DNA from: Candidatus Gastranaerophilales bacterium
GTDB lineage: Bacteria; Cyanobacteriota; Vampirovibrionia; Gastranaerophilales; Gastranaerophilaceae
Assembly: GCA_944324825.1 (NCBI GenBank)
Contig: CALUXU010000006.1
Span: 62,001-126,000 of the forward strand
Reading direction: 5' to 3'
DNA: 64,000 nt
Shown here: piece by piece, positions 19,309 through 28,163 of the stretch
Position numbering within the stretch: position 1 is the first letter of the stretch
Layout of the letters: each line of letters opens with the position of its first letter
The notes under the pieces: model-generated
What the model was told of the DNA's origin: nothing
Databases searched by the model: none
What the model saw: only the letters and a program-made list of their open reading frames with translations
Made by a program: the position numbers and the translations under genes

Positions 19309-21921
19309 TTATTTTTTATCAAAAACAATTTCGTCATCTTTAACATCAACGAATACAGTATCACCCTCTTGAAATTTTCCTGACAAAATATCTTTAGAAA
19401 GAGGATTTTCAACCATTTGCCGTATTACACGCTTAAGAGGTCTTGCGCCGTATATTGGATTAAATCCACGGGTTGCAAGTAAATCTTTTGCATCATCAGA
19501 TATTTCAATCGATATATCTTGTTCCTTAAGCAGATTTCTCAAATAATCCATTTGAATATCAACAATCTTAGATAATTGAGGCAGTGTTAATGATTTAAAG
19601 AATATAGTTTCATCAATACGGTTCAAAAATTCAGGTTTAAACCTGTCACGCAATACCGCCATAACTTTTTCTTTTGTTTCTTCAAAGTTACCGGCCGCAT
19701 CTAATGTTGCATTCAAAGAATCCTCAAGAATAATATCGCTTCCGATATTACTTGTCATGATGATAACAGTATTTTTGAAATCCACTGTTCTGCCTTTAGA
19801 ATCAGTTAAACGACCGTCATCAAATATTTGAAGCATAATATTAAACACATCCGGATGAGCTTTTTCAATTTCATCAAACAAGACAACCGAATAAGGTTTG
19901 CGTCTTACAGCTTCTGTTAATTGTCCACCTTCTTCGTAACCGACATAACCAGGAGGAGCCCCGACAAGTCTTGCAACGTTGTGTTTTTCCATATACTCAC
20001 TCATATCTATACGAATTATTGCATCTTCGTCATTAAACATGAATTCAGCAAGAGATTTTGCAAGCTCAGTTTTACCAACCCCTGTCGGACCTAAGAATAA
20101 GAATGTACCGATAGGTCGTTTAGGGTCTTTCAAACCGGATCTTGCACGTCTTATAGAATCTGAAACAATTTCTACAGCTTCATCCTGCCCAATTAAACGT
20201 TTATGAAGAAAATCTTCCATTCTCAATAACTTGTCTCTTTCACTTTCAACAAGTTTGTTTACAGGAATTCCTGTCCATTTGCTGACAACTTCCGCAATAT
20301 CATCATCATCAACCTCTTCTTTCAAAAGACAGTGGTCTTTTTTAGGACAGTTTTCTTTATGTTGTATAGCATCAAGTTCTTTTTCTAATTTAAGAAGTTT
20401 ACCGTACTTCAATTCAGCAGCAGTTTGTAAATCAGTATTACGTTCAGCTTCCGCTATCTGGTTTTTGACCTGATTTATTTCATCTTTGATTGCTGCTTCA
20501 CCGGTAATAGAAGCTTTTTCAAGCTCCCATTGTGCCTTTAAAGTATCAACCTTTGAAGCCAGTTCATTAATTTCTTTTGTTAATTTATCAATTTTGGCAA
20601 TTGATTCAGGACTGTCTTCCTTTTTCAAAGCCTCACGTTCAATTTCAAGCTGCATTTTTTGTCTTAACATCATATCAATTTCTTCCGGCATGGAATCAAT
20701 TTCAATACGCAAAGATGATGCAGCCTCATCAATCAAGTCAATAGCTTTATCAGGCAAAAATCTGTCGGTAATATACCTGTCAGATAGTTTTGCAGCTTGA
20801 ACAAGCGCGCTATCTAGAATTCTTACACCATGGTGAACTTCATATTTTTCTTTTAACCCTCTTAAAATACTTATAGTATCCTCAACACTCGGTTCATCAA
20901 GCAATATCGGCTGAAATCTGCGTTCAAATGCAGGGTCTTTTTCGATATACTTACGGTATTCATTAAGAGTCGTTGCACCGATTGTCCTCAATACCCCTCT
21001 TGCAAGCATCGGTTTTAAAAGGTTTCCGGCATCCATTGCACCATCTGTTGCACCGGCTCCGATTATTGTATGAATTTCATCAATAAACAAAACTATTTCC
21101 CCGTTTGAATCCTCAACCTGTTTCAAAACAGCCTTCAAACGTTCTTCAAATTCACCTCTGAATTTTGCACCTGCAACCAGAGCCCCTAAATCAAGAGCGC
21201 AAAGCTTAACTTTTTTAAGACTTTCAGGAACATCGCCTCTTATGATACGTTGAGCAAGCCCCTCTGCAACCGCAGTTTTACCGACACCGGGTTCACCAAT
21301 AAGAACAGGGTTGTTCTTGGTTCTACGATTTAATACCTGAATAATTCGTCTTATTTCTTCATCTCTGCCGATTACAGGGTCCAATTTACCTTTTCTTGCA
21401 AGCTCTGTCAAATCCGTAGAATATTTTTCAAGAGCTTTCATATTTTCATCAGCATTTTTATTATCCACTGTTTTTTTACCTCTTATCTTTTTCATAACAT
21501 TTAAAACACTGTTAGATGATACCCTGTATTTTGAAAGCAATTGTTGAATTGCAGAACCATCAAGTTTTGTCATTGCCAAAAGTATCATCTCTATTCCGAC
21601 ATATTCGTCTTTAAAATCTTTTGCCGTATCCTGTGCAATAGCTAAAAGCTTTTCACTGTCAGGAGATAAAAATATCTGCTGAGTATTAGAAATTTCGGAT
21701 ATTGTAGGGAATGATTTCACTCTGGCCACAATATCGTTAATAAATTCTTGATTCAAAAGCTTTAACTCGGTTAAATAATCACGTATGATTCCCTTATCTT
21801 CAATCATTGCAAGCATTATATGCTCCGGCTGAATCTGGGAATTTTTGTATTCGTTCATCTTAACGCCTGATGCGTATAAAATTTCCTGAGAATAATTTGT
21901 AAATTTTTCAAAATCAATCAT
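19309..21921 (-). CDS. clpB: ATP-dependent disaggregase ClpB
   Basis: 870 residues from the ATG at 21921 (GGAG nine bases upstream). It pulls aggregated proteins apart with DnaK. The Clp N-domain is followed by AAA-1 with Walker A GEPGVGKT and Walker [12 protein letters not shown] middle coiled coil follows (~405-530), then AAA-2 with [26 protein letters not shown] and the sensor region NRIDE. The middle domain ends with an unusual NCPKKDHC segment just before [22 protein letters not shown]. No ClpP-binding IGL loop is seen. It is alone in its transcript; no CIRCE-like element was found upstream, so heat control is unproven. Confidence 0.97.
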   Translation of the reverse strand: MIDFEKFTNYSQEILYASGVKMNEYKNSQIQPEHIMLAMIEDKGIIRDYLTELKLLNQEFINDIVARVKSFPTISEISNTQQIFLSPDSEKLLAIAQDTAKDFKDEYVGIEMILLAMTKLDGSAIQQLLSKYRVSSNSVLNVMKKIRGKKTVDNKNADENMKALEKYSTDLTELARKGKLDPVIGRDEEIRRIIQVLNRRTKNNPVLIGEPGVGKTAVAEGLAQRIIRGDVPESLKKVKLCALDLGALVAGAKFRGEFEERLKAVLKQVEDSNGEIVLFIDEIHTIIGAGATDGAMDAGNLLKPMLARGVLRTIGATTLNEYRKYIEKDPAFERRFQPILLDEPSVEDTISILRGLKEKYEVHHGVRILDSALVQAAKLSDRYITDRFLPDKAIDLIDEAASSLRIEIDSMPEEIDMMLRQKMQLEIEREALKKEDSPESIAKIDKLTKEINELASKVDTLKAQWELEKASITGEAAIKDEINQVKNQIAEAERNTDLQTAAELKYGKLLKLEKELDAIQHKENCPKKDHCLLKEEVDDDDIAEVVSKWTGIPVNKLVESERDKLLRMEDFLHKRLIGQDEAVEIVSDSIRRARSGLKDPKRPIGTFLFLGPTGVGKTELAKSLAEFMFNDEDAIIRIDMSEYMEKHNVARLVGAPPGYVGYEEGGQLTEAVRRKPYSVVLFDEIEKAHPDVFNIMLQIFDDGRLTDSKGRTVDFKNTVIIMTSNIGSDIILEDSLNATLDAAGNFEETKEKVMAVLRDRFKPEFLNRIDETIFFKSLTLPQLSKIVDIQMDYLRNLLKEQDISIEISDDAKDLLATRGFNPIYGARPLKRVIRQMVENPLSKDILSGKFQEGDTVFVDVKDDEIVFDKK

Positions 21922-22103
21922 AAATCTATGCTCCAATCACACTATACATATTAAATTAATTTTTGTAAATATTAAGAAAAATTAATGTTTAATTAATAAT
22001 TAGCAAAATTTTTATTTTATGAACATTATTTAATCAGTTCAATAGATATTGCATTATAAATTTCTTATGATAATATAATTAGGAAAGTGATAAGGAATAT
22101 TTG

Positions 22104-22169
22104 ATGAATAATTTTTACCTAACAACTGAAAAACATCATCATACTCATATAATCCCGAAGGGACTATAA
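22104..22169 (+). CDS. Possible His-rich leader peptide (21 aa)
   Basis: A 22-codon frame with AAGGAA seven bases before its ATG encodes a peptide containing HHHTH. Its stop falls inside the 5' arm of a long inverted repeat (22153-22213). A TATAAT lies at 22074-22079 with TTGCAT upstream. The layout resembles an amino-acid attenuator, but the following gene (22256) is not a histidine-biosynthesis gene and there is no T run after the hairpin. It may be chance. Confidence 0.35.
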   Translation: MNNFYLTTEKHHHTHIIPKGL

Positions 22170-22213
22170 GATTTTGATGTGATTCAGTTTCTTGTAAAAT
22201 AGCCCCTTCGGGA
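22153..22213 (+). promoter_or_regulatory. Inverted repeat in the 5' leader of the 452-aa gene
   Basis: TCCCGAAGGG and CCCTTCGGGA form a perfect 10-bp stem around a 40-base loop. Each arm can also fold on itself (CCC-GAA-GGG), so two alternative foldings exist. It lies between the His-rich mini-frame and the RBS at ~22240. The rest of 21922-22255 shows only AT-rich sequence and the -10 box. Confidence 0.5.
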
Positions 22214-22255
22214 AAATGTTTTGAAGGTTAGCTAGTTTACAAAGGAGATTATTAA

Positions 22256-23614
22256 ATGTCACTTATGATAAATGCCATATCGGCAGTCGGAAATAATAGC
22301 AGTGTATACCCTCTAATTGTCAGAGATTGTGTAATTGAAGGACCGATTAAAGTTGCACAAAACTACAATGAAACAGCCAAAGAATCCAAAAGAATGGGCT
22401 GGCACTGTTTAAGAGAAAAAACAATTGATGAATTCGGCACATCTGCAATATGGATTGGCGGAGTTCCTTTTGTTGAAGCGATTGCAAATAAAATTATGAA
22501 AAAAACTACCGGATTCAACGGGAAAGTAAATCTCAAACTGCTTGAGAAAACTAAAGACGGCAAAGGATTTAAGAACCCTGCACAAAATATAGATATAAAT
22601 ATCAAAAAATTTGCAAAACTTGCTCCGGAAGCGGTACAAGATTTAATAAATGTTAAAAATAATACAGCAAAATACAAAAAGCTTTCAAATCAAAAATACT
22701 CAGCTGCACTTATCCTGCCGATGATTGCGATGGGATACGTATTACCAAAACTAAATTACGGTTTAACAAACATCTTGATTGAGCGTGATATCAAGAACGG
22801 AAAACTTAAATCAAGAAAACCACAGCAAGCTCCGCAAATAAATGTATCTAATATTACAGCACAAAACAGTAATTTTAAATCTTTGAACTCAATGAGAGCA
22901 TCATCAAATCCAAACTTTAAAGGATTAGGTTCAACAATTGCAACACTCAGCCACACAAATAAAATGGCAATAACAGACGGCGGATTGGCAGTTGGGCGTG
23001 TTTACACTTCAAGAGGAAAGTATGAAAAGATTGAAAGTGCATTCAATTCAATCGGTATGCTTGTTCTTAATTTCGGCACGCCTGAATACATTGATAAAGG
23101 ATTGAACAAAATAACAAAATCTTTATTCAAAATTAATACGGCACTTGACCCTAAAATAATGGCTGATAAAAGGTTCTTAGTAAAAGTTCGTTCAAATAAA
23201 CTTATACTCCCTAAAAAAGAGGAAGAAGTTCTTGATTTTATTGATAATAATCCAAAATCACTGCTTGCAAAATATGCCAGGAAAAATAAAATTGTAAAAT
23301 TCCTTGATAACGGAGTTAGAGACCCAAGAGAAGTTGTAGATACTAAAAAACTGTTTTCTTTATCTGAAAATATGAGAGTATTTGCAGCAGAGGCAAAGAA
23401 AAGCAACCTGGGTATTGCTAAATACGCAAAAACAGCAATCAAGGCAAAATCATTCAACATTGCAGCAAATGTTGCAATAAGCAGCATGCTTCTCGCTGTA
23501 GGGCTGCCGCAAGCACAATTTGTACTACGAAGAATCATGACCGGTTCCAATATAGCACCGGGACTTGTTGCTGCAAAAAAGAAAGAACAAAGAAATATTG
23601 ATAGACAGGGGTAG
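22256..23614 (+). CDS. Lineage-specific membrane-associated protein with FKG motif
   Basis: 452 residues. Hydrophobic segments occur near ~62-75 (IWIGGVPFVEAIANKI), ~165-185 (SAALILPMIAMGYVLPKL) and ~410-430 (AANVAISSMLLAVGLPQAQFVL), so two or three membrane passes are likely. The middle has SNPNFKGLGS, the short FKG motif also found at the start of the giant protein at 3283. Otherwise it is basic and rich in Lys and Asn. AAGGAG lies nine bases before the ATG. The upstream leader carries a long inverted repeat. No family is recognised; presence of similar proteins across Gastranaerophilales is expected but unverified. Confidence 0.75.
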   Translation: MSLMINAISAVGNNSSVYPLIVRDCVIEGPIKVAQNYNETAKESKRMGWHCLREKTIDEFGTSAIWIGGVPFVEAIANKIMKKTTGFNGKVNLKLLEKTKDGKGFKNPAQNIDINIKKFAKLAPEAVQDLINVKNNTAKYKKLSNQKYSAALILPMIAMGYVLPKLNYGLTNILIERDIKNGKLKSRKPQQAPQINVSNITAQNSNFKSLNSMRASSNPNFKGLGSTIATLSHTNKMAITDGGLAVGRVYTSRGKYEKIESAFNSIGMLVLNFGTPEYIDKGLNKITKSLFKINTALDPKIMADKRFLVKVRSNKLILPKKEEEVLDFIDNNPKSLLAKYARKNKIVKFLDNGVRDPREVVDTKKLFSLSENMRVFAAEAKKSNLGIAKYAKTAIKAKSFNIAANVAISSMLLAVGLPQAQFVLRRIMTGSNIAPGLVAAKKKEQRNIDRQG

Positions 23615-23622
23615 GGGTAAAT

Positions 23623-23770
23623 GAACGGGTTAAAACCCTACATACAATAACCTGCTTGCAGACAGGGGGAAAGAACGGGTTGAAACTCTACATACAATAA
23701 CCTGTTTGCAGACAGGGGGAAAGAACGGGTTAAAACCCTGAATACTAAAACTTACACTCAGACAGGATAG
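23623..23770. repeat. 50-bp tandem repeat, about three copies
   Basis: Units begin with GAACGGGTT at 23623, 23673 and 23723, exactly 50 bases apart. The first two units differ at only a few positions; the third is degenerate after ~20 bases. Each unit ends with GCAGACAGGGGGAAA or a similar sequence. It fills the gap between convergent genes. There are no unique spacers, so it is not CRISPR. Confidence 0.85.
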
Positions 23771-23781
23771 AGGTAAGAAGA

Positions 23782-24258
23782 TTATTCTTCTTCCTCTTCT
23801 TCATCTTCTGATGCTGATTTATTCATATTTGCATCAAACTGTGTAACATCAACGCCCATATCTTTTAATGCTTGATACGCTTTCGGAGCAAGCGCCGTAG
23901 TCCCAAAGTTTTCTAAAATAGTTTGATAACACTCAGTTGCTTCATCCTTCATTTCACGCATCTTATACATACATCCGACTTTGTAATATAAAGGGGCTAA
24001 TGCAGGGTCAGGTTCTAAAAGCATTTGATTATCAAGTTTAATCTTGATTGCAACGAGATTTGAATTATCTTCAGGAGAAAGTAAAGCGCCGCCATATACT
24101 TTCTTAGTCAAAGAATCAACCTGATTTGCCATAGCCTCAATAGTTTCAGGTTCCATTTTCACGGCAGAACTTTTCTTTGCCGATACAGTATTAAACCCTA
24201 TTAAAGAGGCAAATAATCCAATTATAAATATCCCTGCTAAAATCTTTTTGAAATCCAT
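23782..24258 (-). CDS. Exported TPR-like protein with acidic tail
   Basis: 158 residues. The start MDFKKILAGIFIIGLFASLIGFNTVSA is a signal peptide or anchor. Residues ~85-135 have the LAPLYYKVGCMYKMREMKDEATECYQTIL pattern of one or two tetratricopeptide repeats. The C-terminus is a run of Glu after SASEDE. It probably acts in the envelope as a protein-binding module. TATAAT lies exactly six bases before the ATG and no Shine-Dalgarno is seen, so the mRNA may be leaderless. Divergent from nagZ, 47 bases apart. Confidence 0.8.
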   Translation of the reverse strand: MDFKKILAGIFIIGLFASLIGFNTVSAKKSSAVKMEPETIEAMANQVDSLTKKVYGGALLSPEDNSNLVAIKIKLDNQMLLEPDPALAPLYYKVGCMYKMREMKDEATECYQTILENFGTTALAPKAYQALKDMGVDVTQFDANMNKSASEDEEEEEE

Positions 24259-24264
24259 GACTAC

Positions 24265-24270
24265 ATTATA
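24265..24270 (-). promoter_or_regulatory. -10 box (TATAAT) six bases before ATG
   Basis: Leftward TATAAT followed by six bases and the ATG at 24258, without a Shine-Dalgarno. This suggests a leaderless transcript. Confidence 0.55.
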
Positions 24271-24293
24271 CTATAAAAACTTAATTTATTTAG

Positions 24294-24299
24294 TAGAAT
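24294..24299 (+). promoter_or_regulatory. -10 box (TAGAAT) six bases before nagZ ATG
   Basis: TAGAAT, then AAACTT, then ATG at 24306. No ribosome site precedes the ATG. It is the divergent partner of the box at 24265. Confidence 0.5.
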
Positions 24300-24305
24300 A
24301 AACTT

Positions 24306-25262
24306 ATGGATAAGAAAAAGATTTATCAAATGTTTATATTAGGAACAGGAAACCTTGATGAAGCCCTAAAAAACGGTCTTGGCGGAGTTATTTTCTTTTC
24401 CAAAGATATTGACACGGAAGAACATTTAAGACATTTAGAAGATGGTATCCTAGCCAAAGATTTGATATATCCTTTTTTATCAATCGATGAAGAAGGCGGC
24501 AGGGTCGAGAGAACAGAATATATTCACCCCAAACGCCTATCAGCCAAATTCGCCTATGAAAAAGGAGAAGAATATCTAAAATGGCAAACAAAAGATATCG
24601 CACAGGAGTTAAAAGATTTAAACCTTAATCTTAATTTTGCCCCATGCGCAGATGTAAATACAAATCCTGATAACCCGATTATAGGAGAACGAGCGTTTTC
24701 AGATAATCCAGATGATGTTATAAACGGGATGAAAATCGTATCGGATATTTATAAAGAATACGGAATAATTCCCTGCATAAAACATTATCCGGGGCATGGA
24801 GATGCAAACGCTGACAGTCATAAAACTTTACCGGATATAACTCTTTCCATGACAGATATGGAACAATATCACATTAAACCATTTAAAGCGGCAATAGAAA
24901 ACGGTATTGATATGATAATGGCTGCACACCTGCATTGCACCTGTTTTGACAAAGAAATTACTCCTTCATCATTAAGTCACAATGCTCTAGGTTATTTGCG
25001 AAACCAACTTAATTTCACAGGTGTTATAATCTCTGATGATATGGAAATGAAAGGAATACAGCTTGATGCAGGAGAAGCATGTGTAAAAGGAATTCTTGCA
25101 GGGTTAAACATGTTTATCTATCGGGAAGCAAACGATAAAAGCCTTGGTGCCATTGAAACAGTAATAAAAGAAGCCGAAAAAAATGAAGATCTGAGAGAAA
25201 AAATAGAAGATTCATACTCCAAAATCCTTGATTTAAAGAGAAAATATAATATTATTAAATAA
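24306..25262 (+). CDS. nagZ: Glycoside hydrolase family 3 beta-N-acetylhexosaminidase
   Basis: 318 residues, the size of single-domain NagZ. It would remove GlcNAc from cell-wall muropeptides during peptidoglycan recycling. Substrate pocket and catalytic motifs are visible: SIDEEGGRVERTE, NLNFAPCADVN, KHYPGHGDANADSHKTLP (the His/Asp of the NagZ acid-base loop) and ISDDMEM, whose first Asp is the nucleophile. No signal peptide is present, so it is cytoplasmic as expected. TAGAAT lies six bases before the ATG, with no Shine-Dalgarno. Confidence 0.95.
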   Translation: MDKKKIYQMFILGTGNLDEALKNGLGGVIFFSKDIDTEEHLRHLEDGILAKDLIYPFLSIDEEGGRVERTEYIHPKRLSAKFAYEKGEEYLKWQTKDIAQELKDLNLNLNFAPCADVNTNPDNPIIGERAFSDNPDDVINGMKIVSDIYKEYGIIPCIKHYPGHGDANADSHKTLPDITLSMTDMEQYHIKPFKAAIENGIDMIMAAHLHCTCFDKEITPSSLSHNALGYLRNQLNFTGVIISDDMEMKGIQLDAGEACVKGILAGLNMFIYREANDKSLGAIETVIKEAEKNEDLREKIEDSYSKILDLKRKYNIIK

Positions 25263-25348
25263 TTTAAAAATTTCAGCATGCAGGGTTTAAACAATAAAAA
25301 TAAATGTTATAATAAAAATGAATTCTTTAAAAAGGTAGTGTGTAATAA

Positions 25349-25771
25349 ATGTTAAATTTTAATAAAGTTCCAATAAAGCAGACAATCAACAAAAAAAATT
25401 CAGTAACCAACAAGTTACAACAGACAAAACAAACATTAATCAAAAAAAATTATAATGAGATATACGAACATGAAGCAGCACACAAAGCAGCAGCAGGAAG
25501 TTTAGGCGGCAGTATCCATATTGTAAACAACAGCGCCGGTATCCCGGTAAGCGGATTCGTACCGATTGCAATGCCAACAATGCCTCAAAAACCAACACAA
25601 AACGGGTTAAAGAAAACTATTGATCACGCTAAAACGGTTATTAAAGCAGCCATGGCTCCTAAAGACCCATCGGCCGCAGACTATCGAGTCAAAACAAAAG
25701 CAGAAAGCACGCTAAATAAAGCAAAATCAATGAAAAACAAACTATCTCATAATATAGACTATATGGCATAA
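25349..25771 (+). CDS. SprA-related mini metallopeptidase-like protein (HEAAH)
   Basis: 140 residues. The core EIYEHEAAHKAAAGSLGGSI contains an HExxH zinc motif. It is followed by AGIPVSGFVPI and a KTVIKAAMAPKDPSAADYRV segment. These three blocks, in this order, match what I recall of the SprA-related putative metalloprotease family (PF12118), whose members are larger. The first ~35 residues are basic and Gln/Asn-rich. The third zinc ligand is not obvious. AAAGGTAG precedes the ATG and TATAAT lies ~35 bases upstream. Activity is unproven for the family. Confidence 0.65.
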   Translation: MLNFNKVPIKQTINKKNSVTNKLQQTKQTLIKKNYNEIYEHEAAHKAAAGSLGGSIHIVNNSAGIPVSGFVPIAMPTMPQKPTQNGLKKTIDHAKTVIKAAMAPKDPSAADYRVKTKAESTLNKAKSMKNKLSHNIDYMA

Positions 25772-25956
25772 TCAACTTTTTATACCGAAAAAAGGCAAAA
25801 TAAAAAGCTGCTTGGTGCAGCTAGTATTTCATAATCTTGGGAGGAGATTTGGGGATAGTTGATACAAGGATTATACTATATTTAATCAAATCATGTACCA
25901 TGCTTGAAACGTTTTTTTACAAAAATTAACATGATTGTTTTAATTATAATACAAAA

Positions 25957-25987
25957 AATAAGGCTTGGAATTAAGCCAAGCCTTATT
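25957..25987 (-). terminator. Terminator of the RHH gene
   Basis: A 12-bp perfect stem AATAAGGCTTGG/CCAAGCCTTATT with a seven-base loop. Leftward it runs into six Ts. The preceding stretch 25772-25950 shows only a small AGCTGC/GCAGCT hairpin at ~25808-25824. Confidence 0.88.
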
Positions 25988-26012
25988 TATCAAACTATCT
26001 ACGGCAATTGTA

Positions 26013-26201
26013 TTAATCAAGAAGAGCTTCTAACATTTCAGCATTTTTTGCTGCATAAGCTGAATTTCTAATCTTGTTACGATGAATGTATGTTCTCAGG
26101 GCTTCTCTAATAAGTTCTGAACGAGAACGATTTTCATTTTCTGCTACATTGTCGATTTCGCCTAAAAATTGTTCAGGCATTGAAATTAATACTCTTGCCA
26201 T
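26013..26201 (-). CDS. Ribbon-helix-helix (CopG-type) DNA-binding protein
   Basis: 62 residues. MARVLISMPEQFLGEIDNVA is the beta strand and first helix, and RSRSELIREALRTYI is the helix-turn-helix half of an RHH fold. A C-terminal Ala/Glu/Leu helix follows. It probably binds operator DNA as a dimer. No toxin gene is beside it, so it is more likely a stand-alone regulator than an antitoxin. AAAAGGAG precedes the ATG and a strong terminator follows the stop. Confidence 0.85.
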   Translation of the reverse strand: MARVLISMPEQFLGEIDNVAENENRSRSELIREALRTYIHRNKIRNSAYAAKNAEMLEALLD

Positions 26202-26413
26202 AATATATTCTCCTTTTCCTCTTTCTAGTTATACCCTGTATATATTTATAAAGTATTTAGTATATACAAAATTGCTAATTATATATATCACTATTTACAA
26301 TTCGTTACAATAGATATGTAACGAAATGTAACAAAAGGAGTTAAAAAGCTAAAGTTTCATATCTGATATGCCGTAATCAATTACATAAGGAAAAATTATA
26401 GGAGTAATTGATT

Positions 26414-27727
26414 ATGGGTATGTCAGCATCACAAGCTAGATTGCTTAGTCTTACCGCAAGACAATCAAATTTGGAATTTGAAGGGCAACAAATTAACCAA
26501 CAAAGAACAAATTTGTCTAACCAATCTGCTAACTATTATAACAGCCTATTAACAATGACAGTACCTACACCGCCATCTACTGACGATTACACTACTGTTA
26601 AGTATGAATTCGTTATCGGCGGAAACGATGCCACTATTAAACAAGTTCTTCCACAAGATAACTTAGGTAACTATTTAGTTGAATATACTACAACACTTGC
26701 GTCTATTGGGGTTCAAGAAAACCAGGCTTACAAAATTACTGCAAGTGCTAACAACAGCTCCACTAAACACGGGAAATTAGACAGAGTTCCCGCTGGATCT
26801 ACAGATGCATATGATGAAAATTTACAATACTATGTTCAAACTTTCAGAGAAGATGATACTCACGGAACTTTAACAGCATTAACTAATGAATCTGAAAGAT
26901 ATGACAAAACCAGATTAACAGGCAATGTTACATACTACAACAAATACGGCAATCAAGTTGAAGCAACTGAAGCTCTTGATGGTTCCGGTGATTTAAAAGA
27001 TGAATACACTGCTTTAGTTACAAAACAATCTGACGAAATAGGATACTCTTTAGTTAACATTCAACTTGCTGACAGAGCTTCATACAATGCAGCTTTAGAT
27101 AGAGGCGAAATCGTTAACAAGTTCCAAGAAAACACTACTGATAACACATACGGAAACGATGACGTTGTTACTTATGCAGCTTCTAACGATGCTACTTTCT
27201 CTACAGTTGGCGCTGAATACAAAGAAGCATTCTTAAATTCAGGTCTGGATATTAACGAATTTTATCAATATAAATCTAGCACAGGTATCAGATTCGCTAA
27301 AAAAGAAGATATCGAAAGAAGTGCGAACAACTCTACTATCAGTGTTATGACTTATGCCGTTGCCTCTATGCAAAACGAACATACTAACACATTAACCGGT
27401 GTTCAAATCGAATTTGATACTACCGGAAGAATCTCTTCTATAACTGATGCTGAAGGCAATACTTATACTATGACCACAAGCACAATCACAGACGACGATG
27501 CATACGAAGATGCTTACAATCAATACATATATGATCAATACGTTTACGATCAAAAACAAAATGAAATTAACGCTCATATCGAAATTCTTCAAGCTCAAGA
27601 TAAAAACCTTGAATTAAGACTTTCACAACTCAACACTGAACACAATGCTATTCAAACTGAAATGGAAGCTGTTCAAAAAGTTCTGAGCAAAAACATCGAA
27701 ACATCTTTCAAAACCTTCAACGCTTAA
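26414..27727 (+). CDS. Abundant-type structural protein with terminal helices (unknown family)
   Basis: 437 residues from the ATG at 26414 (GGAG nine bases upstream). The N-terminal ~45 residues (MGMSASQARLLSLTARQSN...) and the C-terminal ~60 residues (LELRLSQLNTEHNAIQTEME...) form long amphipathic helices. Between them is a Thr/Asn/Asp/Tyr-rich beta-looking domain without cysteine. Paired end helices around a variable core recall flagellin or hook-type proteins, but no sequence match is claimed. Codons shift to GCT, ACT, AAC and TTC as in the HU gene, suggesting high expression. No signal peptide is visible. I believe similar MG-SASQARLL-starting proteins are common in Gastranaerophilales; the role is unknown. 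Confidence 0.8.
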   Translation: MGMSASQARLLSLTARQSNLEFEGQQINQQRTNLSNQSANYYNSLLTMTVPTPPSTDDYTTVKYEFVIGGNDATIKQVLPQDNLGNYLVEYTTTLASIGVQENQAYKITASANNSSTKHGKLDRVPAGSTDAYDENLQYYVQTFREDDTHGTLTALTNESERYDKTRLTGNVTYYNKYGNQVEATEALDGSGDLKDEYTALVTKQSDEIGYSLVNIQLADRASYNAALDRGEIVNKFQENTTDNTYGNDDVVTYAASNDATFSTVGAEYKEAFLNSGLDINEFYQYKSSTGIRFAKKEDIERSANNSTISVMTYAVASMQNEHTNTLTGVQIEFDTTGRISSITDAEGNTYTMTTSTITDDDAYEDAYNQYIYDQYVYDQKQNEINAHIEILQAQDKNLELRLSQLNTEHNAIQTEMEAVQKVLSKNIETSFKTFNA

Positions 27728-27835
27728 GGGGGGGGTAAATGGGTTAGATTTTATTTCTTTACCAACATTTGATGAATGATGTAAATATATTTTTTGACAT
27801 AATTTTTCCCTAAAATTTCCCTATAATCAAATTAC

Positions 27836-27860
27836 GACTACCAAAGGTAGTCTTTTTTTT
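27836..27860 (+). terminator. Terminator, first copy of duplicated element
   Basis: GACTACC-AAA-GGTAGTC followed by eight Ts, 109 bases after the stop at 27727. The preceding ~20 bases (CTATAATCAAATTAC) recur before the second copy at 28032. Confidence 0.9.
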
Positions 27861-27903
27861 AAGGAAAAATTATAATTTGTAATACTCCTCCTTCGGAGGA
27901 TGC

Positions 27904-27938
27904 CTCTAGTTTGATGATACTTAATCATCAAACTAGAG
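27904..27938. repeat. 15-bp perfect inverted repeat
   Basis: CTCTAGTTTGATGAT and ATCATCAAACTAGAG around a five-base loop. Flanks TGC...TTCTT are shared with the palindrome at 27977. Confidence 0.85.
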
Positions 27939-27976
27939 TTCTTGGTTCACAACACGTTCCGTGTTGATTCACCTGC

Positions 27977-28011
27977 CTCTATTTAGAAGATTAATAATCT
28001 TCTAAACAGAG
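27977..28011. repeat. Inverted repeat, second member of the palindrome pair
   Basis: CTCT-x-TTTAGAAGATT pairs with AATCTTCTAAA-x-AGAG. It has the same outer CTCT/AGAG and flanks (TGCCTCT, GAGTTCTT) as the element at 27904 but a different inner stem. A small AACACG/CGTGTT hairpin lies between them. Confidence 0.8.
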
Positions 28012-28031
28012 TTCTTCTATAATCAAATTAC

Positions 28032-28057
28032 GACTACCTATGGTAGTCTTTTTTTTA
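28032..28057 (+). terminator. Terminator, second copy of duplicated element
   Basis: GACTACC-TAT-GGTAGTC followed by nine Ts. It repeats the terminator at 27836 with a 196-base offset, including the upstream CTATAATCAAATTAC. Confidence 0.88.
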
Positions 28058-28163
28058 GGGAAAGGGGTAAAGGGAAAATAGAAAATGATTGGTAAAACTT
28101 GTTTACTGGTAAGACCCTGAAATAACTTCCACTGTTGTCCCGAATAAATTTAAAAATTCTGTC

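Noticed and set aside
22104-22213. Classical his-operon attenuator
   Set aside because: No histidine-biosynthesis gene follows and no T run follows the stem; kept only as a leader peptide candidate.
23623-23770. CRISPR-like array
   Set aside because: Units are contiguous 50-bp repeats with no unique spacers, and no cas genes are present.
25800-25830. Terminator after the SprA-like gene
   Set aside because: The AGCTGC/GCAGCT hairpin is short and lacks a T run, so it is mentioned only in passing.
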